64,000 nucleotides of DNA, from the NCBI RefSeq assembly GCF_016097555.1, contig NC_054713.1, positions 38,579,170-38,643,169 of the forward strand, written 5' to 3'. The stretch is from Gigantopelta aegis (lineage: Eukaryota > Mollusca > Gastropoda > Neomphalida > Peltospiridae). The notes under the pieces were generated by a model that was given only the letters and a program-made list of their open reading frames with translations, was not told the origin of the DNA and ran no database searches. This document shows, in pieces, positions 59,945-64,000 of the stretch. The position numbers and the translations under genes were made by a program. The number at the start of each line of letters is the position of its first letter. The stretch's first letter is position 1.

Positions 59945-61066
59945 ATGACCCTTAATGATCAGCATTGATCCGCCCCTTCCTGCCCCGGGATTGGCCACTG
60001 GCGAAGTCAGAGGCTAAATCCGAGGTGGGCGTGCCTGAACCTCTGTGGATATGGGCACGTAAACAGAGTTCCCATCTATCCATCCATTGATCCTCCCATC
60101 CTGAATGAGTTGGAAAGTAAGTTCATTGCAACTGTTGTGTAGAGTACGGTAATTCTATTCAATATAATAGCCAGCTTAAGGAAGTGCTTCATGGATTATC
60201 TTGTTAATCTACTCAGTAGATTTCTTTGCTCACCTTGCTGGTGTGCAATGTACAGGTAATTGTGCATTGATTTCTACAGGTAGCATTAACAGTGATTTAT
60301 GGTTATACAGGTATAGGCCTACATGTAGTGATCAATATTCTTCTAAATCGGTGTTGTGTCTGGTGTTATATTCAGCTACACTGTGTCTTGTGCTTACTGC
60401 AACATTGATTACATGTAAGTAGAGACGGATCCAAAAATAGGAGTACAAAGAGGTCCTCTCTCCCCACCCCCACTCCCACCCCCTCAAATATATTCAACTT
60501 TCAAGTGCCTTTTTATCTGGCTTTTTTTTCTTTTTTTTTAAACTTTAAGTTCATTGGGTTGCCCTTTTCAAGTATCTACAGTGGTTGCAAAACAAGGCGT
60601 CGCATGCAACGTTTACTACCCTCATTTCCGACGTCTATTTTCGCCACAGTTGCTCAGACTCCAGTTCATATTTTCTTGGTTCTTGTCTGAATGTATAGCT
60701 CGGCTTCTATGGATTAATTTCTTCAGGAAAACTTTGAGTTTCAGAAACTTTCCCATGAATACAGCGTCCATTACTGCTCATTGCCTTTGTTTTTAAAATA
60801 TATTTTGTTTTGATTCATGAGCACAGTCTAGAACCACTGAGTCATACTTGTTCTATTCTTGGGTCAACAATTTCACCAGCTATATGCATTACAAGTGAAC
60901 TACATTGCACACTACTGTGGTAACAGACTCCGGCCCATAAAGTCCCCCTCTCCCGCGTGCCCCCATTACTGAGTGTCTGTGGCACTCGATAAACCTCCAA
61001 CTCCTACTCTTGTCAGTTCCAACGCTTACTAGTACTCCGTTTTGCAACCGCGTATCTATCTACTCA
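59945..61066. other. Intergenic DNA, partly repeat
   Basis: 59970-60090 (GGGATTGGCCACTGGCGAAG, GGGCACGTAAACAGAG) looks like a dispersed GC-rich repeat. The rest has no recognisable gene. Confidence 0.4.
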
Positions 61067-61069
61067 GAA

Positions 61070-61500
61070 GGAGTGCGACGTAGCTTGATGCACTGTTGGT
61101 CTAGGATCGACAGTGTTCGAAATTAACATTTTTGGCCAGTATCCCAGTTGGATACTAACATTTCAAAATCTGGTATCCCACCTGAGAATTTAGTATTATA
61201 TAGCATCCCGGTGGGATACTGGGTTCTTGAAGTCTGGTATCCAAAATTAAATTCTGGTAACCCCGGGATATCGGGATACCGTTAATCCGAACACTGATCG
61301 ATCCCCATCGGTGGGCCCATTGGGCTATTTCTCATTCCAGCCAGTGCATCACGACTGGTATATCAAAGGTCATGGTATATGCTATCCTGTCTGTGGAATG
61401 GTGCTTATAAAAGATCCTGTGCTTCTAATTTAGTGGGTTTCCTCTCTAAGACTATATGTCGAAATTAACAAATGTTTCACATCTAATAGCCAATGATACG
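61070..61500 (+). mobile_element. SINE family A split by a hAT-like MITE
   Basis: Head GTGCGACGTAGCTTGATGCA to CTAGGATCGA, then the MITE, then ATCGATCCCCATCGGTGGGC, core, and ACATCTAATAGCCAATGATA without a final tail. Confidence 0.88.
61111..61296. mobile_element. Short hAT-like MITE (CAGTGTTCGA family), ATCGA duplication
   Basis: Ends CAGTGTTCGAAATTAAC and GTTAATCCGAACACTG; ATCGA on both sides (61106-61110, 61297-61301), confirmed by the interrupted SINE box B (GGATCGATCC). Confidence 0.95.
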
Positions 61501-61650
61501 TGGTCGGTTTGGGATCGATCCTTATTTGTAGGCCCATTGGGCTATTTCTCGTTCCAGCCAATGCACCACAACTGGTGTATCAAAATATCAAAGGCAGTGG
61601 TATGTGCTATCCTGTCTGTCAGATGGTGGATATAAAAGACCTTGCTACTA

Positions 61651-61911
61651 CAGTGCCCTCAATAGTTTAAGAAGTAGCAGGCTACAACAGTGATGATAGC
61701 AGGGGGCAAAGCGGGGGGTCTGGGGGCCCTCCCCAAGAAACATTTGAAAAATCGAACCTCTGAGATGCATTCTCATGGCCTCTGTTAGCGCAAATCAGTC
61801 ACCATCCATTAAATGCAGCAACTGAACAATTTTACTCGAAAAGTAGGCGGCGGCAAAAGCTGTTTCAGGCGGCGATTTGCCGCCGGAGACCGGGTACTTT
61901 TGAGGGCTCTG
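61651..61911. mobile_element. MITE with CAGTGCCCTCAA ends, CTACTA duplication
   Basis: CAGTGCCCTCAA and TTGAGGGCTCTG ends with one mismatch; CTACTA on both sides (61645-61650, 61912-61917), present once in intact SINEs. GC-rich interior with GGCGGCGATTTGCCGCCGG, a short palindrome. Confidence 0.93.
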
Positions 61912-62014
61912 CTACTAATGGAAAAATGTAGCGGGTTTCCACTCTATGATTGTCAAAATTACCAAATGTTTGACATCCAATAGCTGATGATTAACAAATC
62001 AATGTGCTCTAGTG

Positions 62015-62565
62015 CAATCTAATTAAAATTAGCTCCACTATTACATGTGGATCTAACAGCAGCCCGTTGGAGGTCATGTCCAGTTGACCTTTCATTCAAC
62101 CAATCAAAACCGTACTTGCAAAATCATACCAGTGATTTGAAAGGAATTTGAAAACATACGGGATTATGCCGAGGGTATACGAAATAATTTGTGTGAATTA
62201 CGAAGTATGCCGGAAACTAATTGCAATTTAAATTTTTTATATAAAATTCGTTTCAAGACAACAAAAAAAAACGTGATGATATAGCCATAAAATCTGTTTA
62301 TACTAGTATACAATCCATAGTTTATTACTGCACTTTTCCCCCTGTTTTTTCAATGATGAAATCGACCAACAAGTTCGCCTATTGCATAGTCTCGCCCAAT
62401 ATTTTTAGAATTTGTATGCTCCCGAATAACGCTATAAAAGGCGAAGTGTAATTGGTCGATATTTAAATTGTTATTAATAGATGAAATGTCACCTGGACAT
62501 GGGAGTCCATGCAATAATTTTAGAACTACTGACTAGACCCAGTAGAGCTAATTTTAATCAGATTG
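62015..62565. mobile_element. MULE-like MITE, exact 9-bp duplication GCTCTAGTG
   Basis: CAATCTAATTAAAATTAGCT and AGCTAATTTTAATCAGATTG ends. GCTCTAGTG at 62006-62014 and 62566-62574. The right TIR is shorter than in the copy at 48651-49244. Nine-base duplications and long TIRs fit Mutator-like elements. Confidence 0.95.
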
Positions 62566-62664
62566 GCTCTAGTGGTGTCGTTAAACAAAACAAACTTTAA
62601 CTAATAGTCGATGATTAATAAATCGGTGTGCTGTAGTGGTGTCGTTAAACAAAACAAACTAACT

Positions 62665-63255
62665 GTCGACTGGGCAAGTATAACTAGTATAGTGTAGAGT
62701 AGAAATAAATAAAAAAACAATTGTGTAGAAAGCTTCACAAGTACATGTATATATTCTACCAGGGAACATTTTGTTTTCAAAATCTTGATTAGCGATGTTT
62801 CTAGTCAATTAAAAATTGATTTTTTTTTTTTAAGAACTACTGGATACTGTTTAATGTTTAAAAATTGTGCAGCGATCTCAGAAACTTCCATAGTTTGCAG
62901 TCACATAATTTGTACCTATATAATTTTGTGTTACTTGATCAACAATTACTAAAACAGCTAGACCGTAACATTTTAATTGAGTAACAGATCCCACGGATGG
63001 TTAAGATAACCTATTAATCGGTTTGACCCAGGATGTGTTGTTTTGCGTATTCTTCAATCAGACACACTAATCCCAAATCTGATTAAGTCGGTGGACGTTG
63101 GCAGCTCGTGTGACTTTCTTGCCTGATTTGAGGAGCCGTAGAGTGCGTGGTTCTCATGTAGTTCTAAAGATTGTCATGTGGGTCTCATTCCACAGATTGA
63201 TTTAGTGACAGGTGTTAAAATACACATATACAAGTTGAAGTTTATTCTCTGTCTG
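62665..63255. other. Intergenic DNA
   Basis: 62757-62870 repeats the ANKRD46 3' flank (7995-8100). No gene seen. Confidence 0.45.
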
Positions 63256-63257
63256 TC

Positions 63258-63370
<113 letters not shown>

Positions 63371-63560
63371 GGTTTAGTATCAATCTCCATCGGTGGGCCC
63401 TTTGGGCTATTTCTTGTTTTAGCCAGTGCACCAAAACTGGTATATCAAAGGCCTTGGTATGTGCAATCCTGTTTGTGGTGTAATGCATATAAAAGATCCC
63501 TTGCTATTGATAGAAAAATGTAGTGGGTTTCCTCTCTAAGACTGTTACAATTACCAAATC
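63371..63560 (+). mobile_element. SINE family A, head replaced by (CT)n
   Basis: TATCAATCTCCATCGGTGGG box B remnant, core (GCATATAAAAGATCCCTTGC), then GGGTTTCCTCTCTAAGACTG. No tail. Confidence 0.85.
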
Positions 63561-63708
63561 AGTGTTTCTGTCAGAAAGAAATTTTTGGGTATGGCATTAT
63601 GGAATTGAATGCAACCACAGTCAACAGGGGGTATGGGGAAAATGGGTTAGAGTTAAGAAAATCATACAGTAATGATAAGAGTAATTAATTTTGTCAAAAG
63701 GTTAACTT

Positions 63709-63835
63709 CAGGGCTTGAACTTAATGACGGCACCGGTGGCAATTGCCATCGTTGAGATATAAATTGCCATAGGCAGGGAGCTTCACCGATGGTAATTTTG
63801 TGCCGTCGGTAAAGTTTCTCAACAATGACAAAATG
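63709..63835. other. Possible MITE end (CAGGGCTTGAACTTAA)
   Basis: CAGGGCTTGAACTTAATGAC resembles hAT-like MITE tips in this window; inner AATTGCCATCG / CGATGGTAATTTT words are inverted. The other end was not found. Confidence 0.35.
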
Positions 63836-63904
63836 TATACACCTGGTGTACATTATCTGCCAGTAATTTGCATATTTGAAATATGTCTTCATACAATAAC
63901 AGTG

Positions 63905-64000
63905 ATACAGCGTTCGCTCGATGCGCGGTCGGTGTGGGATCGATCCCCGTCGGTGGGCCCATTGGGCTATTTCTCGTTCCAGCCAGTGCACCATGACTGG
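63905..64000 (+). mobile_element. SINE family A, cut by the window end
   Basis: CAGCGTTCGCTCGATGCGCG, box B GGGATCGATCCCCG and the start of the core CAGCCAGTGCACCATGACTG. Confidence 0.9.

Larger units (their letters stand above)
61501..62600 (+). mobile_element. SINE family A split by two MITEs
   Basis: GGTCGGTTTGGGATCGATCC box B region, core to CTTGCTACTA, MITE 61651-61911, then CTACTAATGGAAAAATGTAG through GCTCTAGTG, MITE 62015-62565, then GCTCTAGTGGTGTCGTTAAA tail. A further tail copy lies at 62601-62660. Confidence 0.92.

Overview
The window is animal nuclear DNA, most likely from a mollusc and probably a gastropod; I cannot name the species. The basis is intron-rich genes with GT-AG splice sites, AT-rich introns, and dozens of copies of tRNA-headed SINEs of a type I associate with molluscs (that last point is recall, not a search).

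Three host genes can be rebuilt from exons with matching splice phases. (1) An ANKRD46-like ankyrin-repeat, tail-anchored membrane protein lies on the minus strand (two coding exons, 11267-8210, 212 residues). (2) A TMEM185/FAM11-type multi-pass membrane protein lies on the plus strand (seven coding exons, 14631-29224, 346 residues). (3) SSR3, the gamma subunit of the TRAP translocon complex, lies on the plus strand (five coding exons, 41444-51283, 183 residues). ANKRD46 and TMEM185 are head-to-head about 3.4 kb apart, and SSR3 follows TMEM185 in tandem. No gene could be identified from 51.4 to 64 kb.

The rest is largely transposon-derived. Two DNA transposons with transposase reading frames are present: a Tc1-like element (3099-4698, one frameshift) and a pogo-like element with a C-terminal Cys/His-rich finger (about 41850-45310, in SSR3 intron 1). 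Non-autonomous elements with readable ends include hAT-like MITEs with 5- or 6-bp target duplications, MULE-like MITEs with 9-bp duplications, a Harbinger-like MITE with TTA, TTAA-flanked 1.2-kb elements, pogo-like MITEs with TA, and large foldbacks. Many sit inside one another, so relative insertion order can be read. Tandem arrays lie at 1.77-2.52, 17.3-19.4, 26.9-28.0 and 31.3-31.8 kb. I saw no retroviral or LTR-type coding remains.

The most unusual host-gene feature is in TMEM185. The 3' splice site plus the first part of the downstream exon has been tandemly multiplied at two separate exons. At exon 3 there are five copies (73-bp period), where the intact acceptors just upstream of the last one lead to stops. 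At exon 5 there are three copies with an 81-bp period that stay fully open, so using the first acceptor would add 54 hydrophobic residues in frame.
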